Shown: positions 51,378 to 60,750, counted from the stretch's first letter. The stretch: 64,000 nt of DNA from Cyanobacteriota bacterium (GCA_025362325.1 JANYGO010000365.1:1-64000), one strand, 5' to 3'. Notes: a model not told the origin generated them from the letters alone. Made by a program: numbers and translations.

Positions 51378-51597
51378 AAGATGGCGGTTAAAACCACGCC
51401 TATACAAACGATGTCCGAGATAAGACGGCGAATGGAATTCGCGTCTACACAAACGATGTCCGCCTCCGCGGACTAAAGAAAATAACGTAATTTTTACGGT
51501 CAATTCTTCAACCCGCGGAGGCGGGTTTTGTTTGTATCGACGCGAATTCTATTCGCCCGGTTTTGTTTGTCCAGACGCGAATTCCATTCGCCCTGTT
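51378..51597. repeat. Repeats with CGAATGGAATTCGCGTCTAC units
   Basis: Several direct and inverted copies of a GACGCGAATTCNATTCGCC motif and of ACAAACGATGTCCG, between the SPOR-like and kinase-TPR genes, which converge. Related to the GTAGACGCGGTTTCAACCG family at 24209 and 28312. Confidence 0.75.
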
Positions 51598-51612
51598 TTC
51601 CTAATTAACAAT

Positions 51613-53706
51613 TTATGGTTTTTGGGGCGGCTGTGGGCTGATTCCGGGCTGACTTTCGGCCCGTTTTTTTGCTTCGATTGCGGCTCCGTAATCGGGTTTG
51701 TAGCGAATTGCTTTGTCGTAGGAGGCGATCGCATCTCCGTATCTTTTCACCCCTACAAGGGCATTACCGCGACTGTACCAAGCTTCCGAATATTCCGGCT
51801 TGACATAGACGGCTTCGTTGTAAGAAGCTATCGCGTCTTCGTAGCGCTGCAAATTGTACTGAGCATTGCCTTTATTGTACCAGCCTTGAGATTCTTTCGG
51901 GTTTAAATCTAAAGCTTTGCTGTAACACTCAATTGCTGCTTCGTACTTGCGCAATTCGTGGTACGACCAACCTAAATTATACCAGGCTTGATAATAATCT
52001 GGTTTTAATTTAACCGCTTTTTCGTAAGCTTCTACCGCTTCTTGATGCCTCCGCATTTTCAGTAAAGCAATACCTTTACTGTACCATGCTTGATAAAAAT
52101 TTGGCTGGAATCGCACGGCTTTTTCGTAAGCTTCTAAAGCTTCTTGATTTTTGTTCAATTCTAGGAAAACATTGCCTAAATTATACCAAGCATCAGAATT
52201 ATCGTATTTGATTTCTACGGCTTTTTGATAGGACTCTACCGCACGATCGTACTGTTTTAAATTTTGGTAAGCTTGTCCCCGATTGTACCAAGCCTGGTAC
52301 AAATTCGGCTGAAAATGTACGGCTTTTTCGTAGGATGCGATCGCCTCTTCGTACCGCTGCGAGTCTAACAGAGCATCGCCTCTACCTTCCCAGGCTGGGG
52401 CATAGTCGGGCTGGATTTTCAAAGCATTGTCAAAAGATGCGATCGCCTCCTTTGACTGTTGCAACTTATCCAAAGCATAACCACGTCCCGTCCAAGCCTC
52501 CAAATATTCCGGCTTTAATTCTATTGCTTTATCATAGGCTGATTGTGACTCCTTATATTTTTTCAATTCATATAAAGTTTTAGCTTTTTCCTGCCAAACT
52601 TCCGCATAATCCGGTCTCAGAGTTATTGCTCGATCGTAAGCTGCTAGAGCTTCTTCAAATTTGCTTAAATTGTAAAGAGTAATCCCTCGGTTATGCAAGT
52701 CAGTTGCATTGGCAGAATTAAAAGTATTGACACCATAAATTGATGCTATAATAGTCATGCCAATCAAACTGGCGATCGCCAATATTTTAACATACAATTT
52801 TCTTCGCGGTTTAGGCGGCTTATTCACAGCACGAACCGGAGGCAATACCGGAACAGTACCGCTGAAATAATTTTGCAACTCTTTAATAGCTTGCAGCGTT
52901 TCGCCAGCACTCGAATAACGCTGCCGAAAATCGTACTTTACCATCCGATCTAAAATCTTCGCAAATTCAGGACTGACGGATGCTTTGTCCTGCCAAATAA
53001 TTTCCTCTGTATCGGAATTTTTCGGCATTTGGTGGGGATTTATGCCCGTGAGAAATTGAATTGCGATCGCACCTGTGGCATAAATATCACTGCTGAGTTT
53101 TGGATTGCCGTGAGATTGTTCGCTGGGCATATAACCGGGAGTACCGATGCTGACGCTCAAACTATTCTTGGGCTGAGGATTAGTAATTTGAGTAGTAATT
53201 TCTTTGACTGCACCGAAGTCAATTAACACTAACTTATTATCTCGATTTCGGCGCAGGATATTGCGGGGATTGACATCACGGTGAATTACATTTTGCTGGT
53301 GGACAAAATCTAAAATTTCCAGAATTTCTTGCAATATACAAATAACTTGATCTTCCTTCATCCCTCCGGCATTTCCCGGAGAAGCGGGCGTGATTTCTTG
53401 ACTTAAATCATGGCCTTCGATAAATTCTTGAACGAGATAAAACTCTTGATTTTCTTCAAAGTAAGCAAAAAGTTGCGGAATGCGATCGTGATTTCCCAAC
53501 TTATATAAGACTTGTGCTTCTGTATCGAACAAACGTCTTGCTATTTGTAAAGTTTCCGGATCGTTTGCTTGAGGTTTAAGCTGCTTGACGACGCAAAGGT
53601 GATTACCTGGTAGTTGCTTATCTTCAGCTAAATAAGTTTGAGCAAATCCGCCGCCTCCCAAGTGACGGATAATGCTGTAGCGTGTACCGAGTGTGATTCC
53701 AAGCAT
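51613..53706 (-). CDS. Serine/threonine kinase with transmembrane helix and TPR array
   Basis: A 697-residue protein. An N-terminal Hanks-type kinase domain (about 10-270) has GGGGFAQTYLA, CVVKQL with the ATP lysine (K41), HRDVNPRN (142-149) and DFG (163-165). The catalytic loop has asparagine where lysine is usual (HRDxKPxN). A transmembrane helix lies at about 308-330, followed by about ten TPRs (pattern Y-x-x-A-I/V-x-x-Y-x-K-A) to residue 690 and a proline-rich end. The TPRs would face away from the kinase across the membrane and may sense or bind a partner. This kinase-TPR layout is common in filamentous cyanobacteria. Confidence 0.92.
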   Translation of the reverse strand: MLGITLGTRYSIIRHLGGGGFAQTYLAEDKQLPGNHLCVVKQLKPQANDPETLQIARRLFDTEAQVLYKLGNHDRIPQLFAYFEENQEFYLVQEFIEGHDLSQEITPASPGNAGGMKEDQVICILQEILEILDFVHQQNVIHRDVNPRNILRRNRDNKLVLIDFGAVKEITTQITNPQPKNSLSVSIGTPGYMPSEQSHGNPKLSSDIYATGAIAIQFLTGINPHQMPKNSDTEEIIWQDKASVSPEFAKILDRMVKYDFRQRYSSAGETLQAIKELQNYFSGTVPVLPPVRAVNKPPKPRRKLYVKILAIASLIGMTIIASIYGVNTFNSANATDLHNRGITLYNLSKFEEALAAYDRAITLRPDYAEVWQEKAKTLYELKKYKESQSAYDKAIELKPEYLEAWTGRGYALDKLQQSKEAIASFDNALKIQPDYAPAWEGRGDALLDSQRYEEAIASYEKAVHFQPNLYQAWYNRGQAYQNLKQYDRAVESYQKAVEIKYDNSDAWYNLGNVFLELNKNQEALEAYEKAVRFQPNFYQAWYSKGIALLKMRRHQEAVEAYEKAVKLKPDYYQAWYNLGWSYHELRKYEAAIECYSKALDLNPKESQGWYNKGNAQYNLQRYEDAIASYNEAVYVKPEYSEAWYSRGNALVGVKRYGDAIASYDKAIRYKPDYGAAIEAKKRAESQPGISPQPPQKP

Positions 53707-54053
53707 GAAATTTACCTGATATTTCCGAGTTTTTCTCCCCTTTCGGAGTAAAAGAAGGGTTGGGGGAGAGGTTTTGCATTTGATTCAGTTTAACTAATTT
53801 GCGATCGGCTTTACAGCAGAAAGTCTGTCAAAATACCAGTAGATTCTGCTGACAAGTGGTAAAGTCGTCGGCGAATCATCTTTGCTTTGAAAGTTCAGAT
53901 GCGTAGGGTGCTTATGGGCGCACTTTACTTTTATTTAACATGGTTTAGGCGCATGGGCTAGAAACCCGGTTTCTACGAGTTTTACGAACAGTAACGAGAA
54001 ATATACGAAGAAACCGGGTTTCTGAGGTTAGCGTGTGCAAGTCTAATTTTACT
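53707..54053. other. Intergenic region with GAAACCCGGTTTC inverted repeats
   Basis: About 350 bases. Two AGAAACC-CGGTTTCT palindromes at 53960-53974 and 54009-54023 flank a short ACGAG-containing spacer, close to the 3' end of the CSP41-like gene. The rest presumably holds the promoter of the kinase-TPR gene. No RNA gene seen. Confidence 0.6.
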
Positions 54054-54989
54054 TTAAACAGCCTTCAAAATCTCATCATCAACTGAAAAATCTATCTCTG
54101 CTTTGTCCCTTTCCGAAACGACATAATCATTCTGAAAAGAATCTTTTAATCCAGAAACTAAGTCGAATTCGGGTTTCCAGTTAAGCTCGGTGACAGCTTT
54201 ATTAACTGAGGCGAAAAAGTGCTGCAATCGCATCGGGAAAGCTTTCTTTTTGCCAAAGTCAAATTGTTTCGGATCGTAGTGTACAATCTTAATAGCATCG
54301 GGCGATTTGCCGGCAGCTTGGATGCAGGCGCGGGCTAAACCGTCAAAGGTGACAAATCGATCGCCCGAAACGTTGTAAATTTGCCCGATCGCCCTTTCGT
54401 TGCCCAAAACCGCAGCCATAGCATTCGCCAAATCCTGACAATGCCCAAACTGCGTAAAGTGCATACCGTTACCAGGAATCGGAATCGGGCGATCGCGCGC
54501 AATGCGATCGAAAAACCAAGCCTCCAAATCATTATAATTTTGAGGGCCATAAATGTAAGTCGGGCGAATCGAAGTCCAAGGCAAACCGGACTCGGCCAAA
54601 TAATTTTCCGTGTCGCACTTACCCAAATGTCGGCTTTTCGGATCAGTAGCGTCCCCTTCAATATGAGGCATTTGATCGGATTTCAAATAAACCCCCGCAG
54701 AGCTCATGTAAACAAAGTGCTGCACCCGCCCCTTAAATATCTCAGCTAAAGGCTTTGTATCGCTCAGTTCGCGACCGTTGTTGTCAAAAACCGCGTCAAA
54801 CTCAACCGCCGATAATTTTTCTTGCAATTGTTCGACATTTGTGCGATCGCCCAAAATCTGTTTCACGCCCGAAACCGGTACAGGCTTGTTACCCCGGTTA
54901 AACAACACCACCTCATGCCCTTGTGCTGCTAAAATCTTAGTAAGATAAACCCCGATAAACCGAGTACCGCCCATCATTAAAATTCGCAT
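54054..54989 (-). CDS. CSP41-like NAD-dependent epimerase/dehydratase
   Basis: A 311-residue short-chain dehydrogenase/reductase-fold protein. RILMMGGTRFIGVYLTKILAAQGHEV is a Rossmann nucleotide-binding start of the GxxxxxGxx type; YMSSAGVY, RPTYIYGPQNYNDLEAWFFDRI and FTQFGHCQDLANAMAAVL follow. The overall pattern matches chloroplast CSP41b and its cyanobacterial relatives, which bind RNA and act in plastid rRNA/transcript metabolism, although a sugar-nucleotide epimerase role was the original name. The function here is inferred only from the family. Confidence 0.87.
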   Translation of the reverse strand: MRILMMGGTRFIGVYLTKILAAQGHEVVLFNRGNKPVPVSGVKQILGDRTNVEQLQEKLSAVEFDAVFDNNGRELSDTKPLAEIFKGRVQHFVYMSSAGVYLKSDQMPHIEGDATDPKSRHLGKCDTENYLAESGLPWTSIRPTYIYGPQNYNDLEAWFFDRIARDRPIPIPGNGMHFTQFGHCQDLANAMAAVLGNERAIGQIYNVSGDRFVTFDGLARACIQAAGKSPDAIKIVHYDPKQFDFGKKKAFPMRLQHFFASVNKAVTELNWKPEFDLVSGLKDSFQNDYVVSERDKAEIDFSVDDEILKAV

Positions 54990-55215
54990 TATTTTCGATG
55001 CTCCTTATAGTTAGTGTAAATATCTTACAATAAAGCGAGTATCTTGCTTTACTCACAGTTTAAGACTCATTAAATAGGTAAGGGTAAAAAAACACAGTAT
55101 CTTGTAGGGGCGGGTTCAGCTAAGAGCACTCGTATACAAGCGAGAAGATGAGTACAAAACCCGCCCTCTCCCCATCTCAAAATAAACATACTTTCAATTC
55201 CCCTAAAATAGTGCC

Positions 55216-57243
55216 ATGCAAGTTCCCAGGCTGCACCCAGAAACAATCGAAGAAGTCAAACAAAGAGCCGACATAGTAGACGTTATTTCCGGCAGAGTCA
55301 TCTTGAAAAAACGCGGCAAAGAATTCGTCGGATTATGCCCATTCCACGACGAAAAATCTCCCAGCTTCACCGTCAATCAAGCCAAACAAATGTACTATTG
55401 CTTCGGCTGCGGTGCAGGCGGAAACGCATTTAAATTCCTCATGGAATTGGATAAACGGTCTTTCAGCGAAGTAGTATTAGAACTAGCTAAAAATTATCAA
55501 GTCCCCGTAAAAACAGTCGAACCAGAACAGCGACAAGAATTGCAGCGCCAAATTTCACTGCGGGAACAACTGTATGAAATCTCAGCACTAACAGCCAAGT
55601 TTTACGAACACGCCTTGAGACAAACCCAAGGAGAAGAACCCTTAGCATATCTCAAATCAGAGCGCAAACTCAGCGAAGAAACCATCCAACAATTTCAACT
55701 AGGTTATGCACCCCAAGGTTGGGAAGCACTTTACACTTATTTAGTAGAACAAAAAAACTATCCGGCACAATTAGTAGAACAAGCAGGACTAATTGTACCA
55801 CGCAAATCAGGAGGAAGTGGCTATTACGATCGCTTCCGCAACCGCATCATGATTCCCATTCGCGATACCCAAGGCAGAGTCATCGGTTTCGGTGGCAGAG
55901 CTCTCGGCGACGAACAACCGAAATACCTGAATTCTCCCGAAACAGAACTGTTCGATAAAGGCAAAACTTTATATGCTCTAGATACAGCCAAAACAGCCAT
56001 TAGCAAAGCCGATCGCGCGATCGTCGTAGAAGGGTACTTTGACGCGATCGCACTTCAGGCAGCCGGCATCTCCAACGCCGTCGCTTCCCTCGGCACAGCC
56101 TTAAGTTTAAACCAAGTGCGGCAGTTATTGCGCTACACTGACTCCAAACAAATTGTCCTCAACTTCGACGCCGACAAAGCAGGCACTCAAGCAGCAGAAC
56201 GCGCGATTGGAGAAATAGAAAAACTCGCTTATCAAGGAGAAGTACAACTGCGGGTGCTCAACATTCCCGACGGCAAAGATGCCGACGAATACCTCAAAAC
56301 ATACTCCCCAGAACAATATCGAGAATTGCTCGAAAAGGCTCCTTTATGGATAGACTGGCAACTGCAACAAATGCTCGTAAATCAAGATTTGAAGCAAGCC
56401 GATACTTCCCAACAAGTTACGAAAAAAATTATTAAGTTATTAACCAACATCACAGACGACAATCAGCTAGCACATTACCTGCAAAAGTGCGCCGAAATTC
56501 TCAGCAAAGGAGACTTTAGACTCACAAAAATGCTAGCCGAAAACTTGCTAAATCAAGTTGTCAGCGATTGGGCAAAGCGGCAGAGTCAAGACGAATCTTT
56601 GACAATGCCTTTGTTAATTAGAAACAAGCTGAAGCCGAACAAACAATATAAAAAGCAGCGTGGAAGCGGCGAAAATAAAAGCTCGAACCAAGGCTTATCT
56701 GCCGCAGCCCGCAGTCTTTTAGAAGAAGCAGAAGCGCAATTATTGCAGATTTACTTGCACTGTCCCGAATACCGTCAAGAAGTCAGAGAAGCCATAGAAG
56801 CTAGAGACGTGCAGTTTAGCTTGTCTCACCACAGATTTTTGTGGCACCAGATTTTGAATGCAGAAATATTGCACAAAATGTCTTTACAAGTAGCGCCTTC
56901 TGAGTTAATATTGAAGTTGCAAGATAGTTTCATTGAATATCCAAATCAACTAAATCAAATTTCGCATTTATTTCACTTAAACGAGTTTTCCGAAAGAAAC
57001 GTTTATCGCGCGCCTTTAGTCATTCGATCTGCGATCGCCTGTATCGAGCAAATCATCAGCATCAAGCGGCGTAGAATTGCACTGAATATGTGGGAAAAAG
57101 CCAAGACCGCTAGCAGTGGCGAAGAGGCTATAGAATATCACCAACTATTCTGTGCCGAACAAGAATGGCTCAAGGAATTAGAGCGGCTGCGTCAAGTTAA
57201 TTTTTTCGATTTAACATCCGTACCTTGGGGTGGAAATTTCTAG
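55216..57243 (+). CDS. dnaG: DNA primase
   Basis: A 675-residue primase. The N-terminal zinc-binding domain has C41-x2-H44 and C62-x2-C65 (CPFHDEKSPSF ... YYCFGCGAGGNAF). The core follows (RFRNRIMIPIRDTQGRVIGFGGR, KGKTLYAL), with the TOPRIM motif IVVEGYFDAIAL and LNFDADKAGTQAAERA for metal binding. The C-terminal ~250 residues should interact with the DnaB helicase. It makes the RNA primers for chromosome replication. All motifs are intact and the length is normal for cyanobacteria. Confidence 0.95.
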   Translation: MQVPRLHPETIEEVKQRADIVDVISGRVILKKRGKEFVGLCPFHDEKSPSFTVNQAKQMYYCFGCGAGGNAFKFLMELDKRSFSEVVLELAKNYQVPVKTVEPEQRQELQRQISLREQLYEISALTAKFYEHALRQTQGEEPLAYLKSERKLSEETIQQFQLGYAPQGWEALYTYLVEQKNYPAQLVEQAGLIVPRKSGGSGYYDRFRNRIMIPIRDTQGRVIGFGGRALGDEQPKYLNSPETELFDKGKTLYALDTAKTAISKADRAIVVEGYFDAIALQAAGISNAVASLGTALSLNQVRQLLRYTDSKQIVLNFDADKAGTQAAERAIGEIEKLAYQGEVQLRVLNIPDGKDADEYLKTYSPEQYRELLEKAPLWIDWQLQQMLVNQDLKQADTSQQVTKKIIKLLTNITDDNQLAHYLQKCAEILSKGDFRLTKMLAENLLNQVVSDWAKRQSQDESLTMPLLIRNKLKPNKQYKKQRGSGENKSSNQGLSAAARSLLEEAEAQLLQIYLHCPEYRQEVREAIEARDVQFSLSHHRFLWHQILNAEILHKMSLQVAPSELILKLQDSFIEYPNQLNQISHLFHLNEFSERNVYRAPLVIRSAIACIEQIISIKRRRIALNMWEKAKTASSGEEAIEYHQLFCAEQEWLKELERLRQVNFFDLTSVPWGGNF

Positions 57244-57267
57244 GAGTTAAGGACTTTAGTCCCTACT

Positions 57268-57636
57268 ATGAACCAAAATCAGGTACCAACGAAACAGCCA
57301 GAAGATGGAAATGGAAGCAAACTTAGATGGGATATGCGATCGCCCTTAGCACCGTTGTTGTTCCAGCATGACGAGTGGTTAGATCCTTGGGAGTCTGGTT
57401 CGGTGGTTGTCCAGGTTTTGTCTGCCCCTCCGGCGAAACGGAAAGCTTCAACAAAGCGTACTTTGGAGAAGTTCCCCGTTCAAAGTTTTCGGACGTTACT
57501 GACTAATTTATCCACGATCGCTAAAAATCGAGTGCAGCCTAAACTAGCGGGTGTTTCAGCTAGTTTCGACCAGACGACCCCAACTCCTTTACAGCAGAAA
57601 GCCTTCGATTTGTTGGGGGTTTCGCTGACATTCTAG
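57268..57636 (+). pseudogene. Probable remnant of a transposase 3' end
   Basis: A 122-codon ORF. The second half (FPVQSFRTLLTNLSTIAKNR, then FDQTTPTPLQQKAFDLLGVSL) resembles, from memory, the C-terminus of IS1634/IS4-like transposases; the first half has no transposase motifs. Its last ~35 codons and the following ~100 bases are duplicated at 59294-59437 in the same orientation. The start codon lies just after a GGACTTTAGTCC repeat and has no clear ribosome-binding site. A conserved small host protein is the alternative. Confidence 0.5.
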
Positions 57637-57676
57637 TCATGTATCCGGCGGGGGCTAAAGCCCGATCGCCCTACTG
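57533..57676 (+). repeat. Left copy of a ~145-bp direct repeat flanking the SET/EamA genes
   Basis: Matches 59294-59437 at most positions (shared TGCAGCCTAAACTAGCGGGT at the left and CCCGATCGCCCTACTG at the right), with similarity continuing weakly beyond the right end. It covers the 3' end of the transposase-like ORF and reaches the 3' end of the SET gene. Confidence 0.85.
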
Positions 57677-58174
57677 ATGAGGGGCAATACTAGGAACTTT
57701 AAGAGGACGCGGGGAAAGTTCCGTTTCAGGTGCCGTTACTCTGAGGTAATCGGCGATAAACTCACCAAACTTTTTCCTGATTTCGTCAGGGAGAAATTTA
57801 TATCCAAGGATCTTCGATCGACATTCGGTGGAGCCACAACAACATTTGGGAATGTCAATGAAACTGTACTCTGTTGTAGAGTAATCCCATGTAATCTCGC
57901 TTTCCGAAGGAATATCAACCAATGCCACGAAATCGTAGGCTCCGAATTGATTATTCCTCACCCCTGTGTTTGGGCTACAAGAATGATTGATCAATAATCC
58001 CGGTTCATCTATTTCTATATGCAGGTCAAAGTCCATCTGAATCGAGTGAGTAGTTCTTTCGGGCAAGATATCGACTCGGCGTCCAACCACCACCGTCTCA
58101 CCTTTACGGAAGCCTCGGCTGGCAAAAACGCCTCTACCTTTCTCTGTTTGCTGGATGAAAATATCGAAACCCAT
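57671..58174 (-). CDS. SET-domain lysine methyltransferase-like protein
   Basis: A 167-residue single-domain SET protein: GRGVFASRGFRKGE near the N-terminus, LLINHSCSPNTG (61-71), ITWDYSTTEY (94-103) and a cysteine cluster CCCGSTECRSKILGY resembling a post-SET segment. These are the cofactor- and substrate-channel motifs, all present. Such proteins methylate lysines; the bacterial substrate is unknown. The ATG at 58174 has GAGG close upstream; a TTG seven codons earlier is possible. It lies 21 bases after the EamA-family gene, and its last codons lie in the left copy of the flanking direct repeat. Confidence 0.87.
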   Translation of the reverse strand: MGFDIFIQQTEKGRGVFASRGFRKGETVVVGRRVDILPERTTHSIQMDFDLHIEIDEPGLLINHSCSPNTGVRNNQFGAYDFVALVDIPSESEITWDYSTTEYSFIDIPKCCCGSTECRSKILGYKFLPDEIRKKFGEFIADYLRVTAPETELSPRPLKVPSIAPHQ

Positions 58175-58195
58175 TTTCCTCACTCTTAATACCAA

Positions 58196-59197
58196 TTACA
58201 AATCTAATTCTAATTCCACGAGGTTACTCTGAAGCGACACGGGAACATTAATTGGCTCAGTATCCGAATCTGGCAGCGCTGCAACAATCGACTCGTTAAC
58301 CTGGATTTCGCCATTCTGCTCAGCGTCCTGAGATTTGCTTTGACCAAAAACCATTGCCACCACTACAAGAGATGCGCCAATCACACCGCGTATTCCAAGT
58401 TTCTCTCCTAGTAGTAGAAACGAGAAAATCGCTGCGAAAATCGGATCTAGCGTATAAATTAGCGCCGTCTGGTAAGCGTTAACCCATCGTTGGGCCAATA
58501 CTTGGAGCACAATCGTAGCAGCAGTATCAAATAAGCCAATATATAAAAGAATACCAAGATTCGCGCCAATTGCCTCCTGTTGTGCAAGCAGATCTGGAGC
58601 GGCCCAGATTAAAGAAAATATTGTTATCACCCAAAGCTGGATCGCGGCGAGTGGCAAAATGGGGTGGCGCAACGTGGTGGACTCAAGCTTAAGAGTGTAG
58701 ATCGAGTAGAGGAAGGCGTTGCCCAAGATCAACAGATCGCCGATCGCTAGCTGTTCACTCTCCCAACACATCACTCCAATGCCAAAGATGGCAATTCCTG
58801 CGGCGAGGAAAGTTTTTGGGAACACCTGCCTACCTAGCAGTTGCCCTAGCAGAGGAACTAGGATGACGTTGAAACTGGCAATGAATGCAGCACGATCGGC
58901 AGTAGTCGTCTCAAGGGCAACGGTTTGGAGGACTGATGCAGGAAACAGTATGAGTGATAAGAAGACTCCATCCCGTAGCAGGGAGAAATTCAGGAACCGC
59001 AAATAGGGGGTAAACGGCAACGCTGCTATTACGTAGCGGGTTGCAAATATTGCAGAAGGAGAAAGACTGCTGAGAGCTCCCTTGATAACCGGATAGCTTG
59101 TACCCCAGATTAGGGTGACAAGAACCAACACTGCTATACCCCAAGCATGGAGAGTGTTTGGCGATGTTTGAGAACCACTATTTAATTCTGTAGTCAT
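58196..59197 (-). CDS. EamA/DMT-family transporter
   Basis: A 333-residue membrane protein with about ten hydrophobic helices in two EamA repeats: LVTLIWGTSYPVIKGAL with AIFATRYVIAALPF, and later LILGNAFLYSIYTLKLES with YTLDPIFAAIFSFLLLGEKLG, the signature of the second repeat. A polar C-terminal tail of about 40 residues is present. Members export metabolites, amino acids or drugs; the substrate cannot be read. It is encoded directly upstream of the SET gene on the same strand, so the two are probably one transcript. Confidence 0.92.
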   Translation of the reverse strand: MTTELNSGSQTSPNTLHAWGIAVLVLVTLIWGTSYPVIKGALSSLSPSAIFATRYVIAALPFTPYLRFLNFSLLRDGVFLSLILFPASVLQTVALETTTADRAAFIASFNVILVPLLGQLLGRQVFPKTFLAAGIAIFGIGVMCWESEQLAIGDLLILGNAFLYSIYTLKLESTTLRHPILPLAAIQLWVITIFSLIWAAPDLLAQQEAIGANLGILLYIGLFDTAATIVLQVLAQRWVNAYQTALIYTLDPIFAAIFSFLLLGEKLGIRGVIGASLVVVAMVFGQSKSQDAEQNGEIQVNESIVAALPDSDTEPINVPVSLQSNLVELELDL

Positions 59198-59293
59198 TGA
59201 GCAGCCTAATCCATTAGCAATTGAACTAAATTCCGTTAGTTAACCGTAAAGAGGTTGACTAGAGTAAGAAATATCAATATTTTAAACTGCGAA

Positions 59294-59437
59294 TGCAGCC
59301 TAAACTAGCGGGTGTTGCAGTTAGTTTCAGCCTGACGGCGGCAACTCGTTTACAGCATAAAGCCTTCGATTTGCTGGGGGTTCCGCTGATATTGCAGTCA
59401 TGTATCGGGTCGTGGCTCAAGCCCGATCGCCCTACTG
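59294..59437 (+). repeat. Right copy of the ~145-bp direct repeat (transposase 3'-end fragment)
   Basis: In the frame matching the left copy it still reads QPKLAGVAVSFSLTAATRLQ and HKAFDLLGV, so it is a second fragment of the same gene 3' end. It lies upstream of the EamA start. Confidence 0.85.
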
Positions 59438-59454
59438 CCAGAGGGTTTACATGG

Positions 59455-59480
59455 AACTTACCCCGCACGCGGGGTAAGTT
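59455..59480. terminator. Strong GC hairpin at the right edge of the repeat
   Basis: A 12-bp perfect stem AACTTACCCCGC/GCGGGGTAAGTT with a two-base loop. It lies just downstream of the pentapeptide gene stop (minus strand) and may be its terminator or the end of the transposase-related repeat. A diverged counterpart (GGAACTTT ... GGGGAAAGTTCC) is at about 57691-57721. Confidence 0.55.
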
Positions 59481-59496
59481 TGGTTGAACTAGCATT

Positions 59497-60009
59497 TTAA
59501 TAATCGCAAAAAAGAGTTTCGCGAGTATCTCTACCTGTCACTGGATTAGTACCTTTTGCAACTTGACAAAGTTTTTTGATCATATCATCTCGCAGCAGTG
59601 CCTCAGTAAAATCAGCACCGTCAATCACTGCTCCTTCGAGTCTGGTATTGTAAGCAAAAGCACCCTCAAGGATAGCATTAGTTAAATTTGCTTTCATCAT
59701 GCGAGCCAAATCTAAAGTCGCACCCGTGAAGTTAGCACCTTCTAAATTCGCTTCTTCCAGATTGGCCGCAAAAAAGCTGACACCCCGCAAATCTGCATTG
59801 GTAAAATTGCTGTTGCGAAGATTGGCTTTATTAAAGCTGTCGTCAGTCAAAACTTTCCCCGTAAAATCAGCGCCGACTAAGATTTCTTTGTCGTGATCCA
59901 AAGCGAAAGCAGGTGCGGGATTGATGCCGATCGCCCCAGCGGCAATTACTGCTAAAATAACAAAACTCAGCAAGAAACTATAAATATATTGGCGAATTCC
60001 AGAATTCAT
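59497..60009 (-). CDS. Exported pentapeptide-repeat protein (probably thylakoid lumenal)
   Basis: A 170-residue protein with a signal peptide (hydrophobic about 9-28, then PAPAFALD as cleavage region). The mature part is a run of pentapeptide repeats of the A(D/N)LxN type ([43 protein letters not shown]) forming a right-handed beta helix, with a short C-terminal helix and two cysteines (LCQ and LFCDY) that could form a disulfide. It resembles plant thylakoid-lumen pentapeptide proteins such as TL17. The function is unknown. Confidence 0.88.
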   Translation of the reverse strand: MNSGIRQYIYSFLLSFVILAVIAAGAIGINPAPAFALDHDKEILVGADFTGKVLTDDSFNKANLRNSNFTNADLRGVSFFAANLEEANLEGANFTGATLDLARMMKANLTNAILEGAFAYNTRLEGAVIDGADFTEALLRDDMIKKLCQVAKGTNPVTGRDTRETLFCDY

Positions 60010-60023
60010 ACAAGTTAAAGCTA

Positions 60024-60608
60024 ATGTGCAGCCGTGACAGTTCAGAATTGAATTTTACCAGAAAGCGCGATCGCTCTATCGCCACCGCTAATTCCAATTC
60101 CCCCCAATCCCCAAACACTCGGGCTTTGGGCACATTGGGAGAAAACTTAGTCGCCGAGTGGTTGCAGCAGCAAGGGTGGGAAATCCTGCACCGCCAGTGG
60201 CATTGTCGCTGGGGAGAGATTGACATCATCGCACTCGGAACAGATGAAGAAAGCAAAATCAACATAGGTAACGAAAATTCCCGATTCCCGATTCCCGATT
60301 CCCAAACATTAGCATTTGTCGAGGTCAAAACTCGCCGCCCGGGAAATTGGGATGCTGGTGGAATGCTGGCTGTTAGTGCGGCAAAACAAGCCAAACTTTG
60401 GCAAACCGCCGAAATATTTTTAAGCAATCGTCCAGATTTAGCAAATAATTCTTGTCGCTTTGATGTCGCCTTAGTTAGGTGCGAACCTTTACGGCAAAAG
60501 GCTAAGCCAATTTTGACGCCATTAACAGGAGAGAACTCTCAATCCGCCGCTGCCGAAAAATACCAGCTCACCCTGCAAGAATACATTCGATCGGCTTTCA
60601 GCAATTAA
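60024..60608 (+). CDS. YraN family (UPF0102) nuclease-fold protein
   Basis: A 194-residue protein with the YraN signature: [33 protein letters not shown], then [36 protein letters not shown]. This is a Holliday-junction-resolvase-like PD-(D/E)XK fold of unknown function. Between EIDIIA and FVEVK are about 22 extra residues, partly encoded by a run of ATTCCCG heptamers (60277-60304), so they look like a microsatellite expansion. The gene is divergent from the pentapeptide gene, with only 14 bases between the starts. Confidence 0.9.
   Translation: MCSRDSSELNFTRKRDRSIATANSNSPQSPNTRALGTLGENLVAEWLQQQGWEILHRQWHCRWGEIDIIALGTDEESKINIGNENSRFPIPDSQTLAFVEVKTRRPGNWDAGGMLAVSAAKQAKLWQTAEIFLSNRPDLANNSCRFDVALVRCEPLRQKAKPILTPLTGENSQSAAAEKYQLTLQEYIRSAFSN
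60277..60304. repeat. ATTCCCG heptamer repeat inside the YraN gene
   Basis: Three perfect units and a fourth ending ATTCCCA, in frame inside the loop between two conserved motifs. It codes for SRFPIPDSQ. Confidence 0.9.
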
Positions 60609-60750
60609 AAATATATCATTAAAAATTTATAGGGCAAAGCCATCCGAAGGCAGCAATTATCAAGTACAATGAAAATTTCATCCCTCGGATACTCGGACAC
60701 TTTCTCCCTTTGAGTCTCTGTCATAAAAGTTAGTTTATCTGCACAGCAGT

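Noticed and set aside
51613-53706. Kinase-TPR protein as an inactive pseudokinase because HRDxK reads HRDVN
   Set aside because: The aspartate of HRD, the DFG motif and the ATP-binding lysine are present, and I recall the HRDVNP variant as common among active-looking cyanobacterial kinases.
59293-59487. 64-codon plus-strand ORF as a gene
   Set aside because: It is the right copy of the duplicated transposase-like 3' end, with a tail through a hairpin; treated as a repeat remnant.
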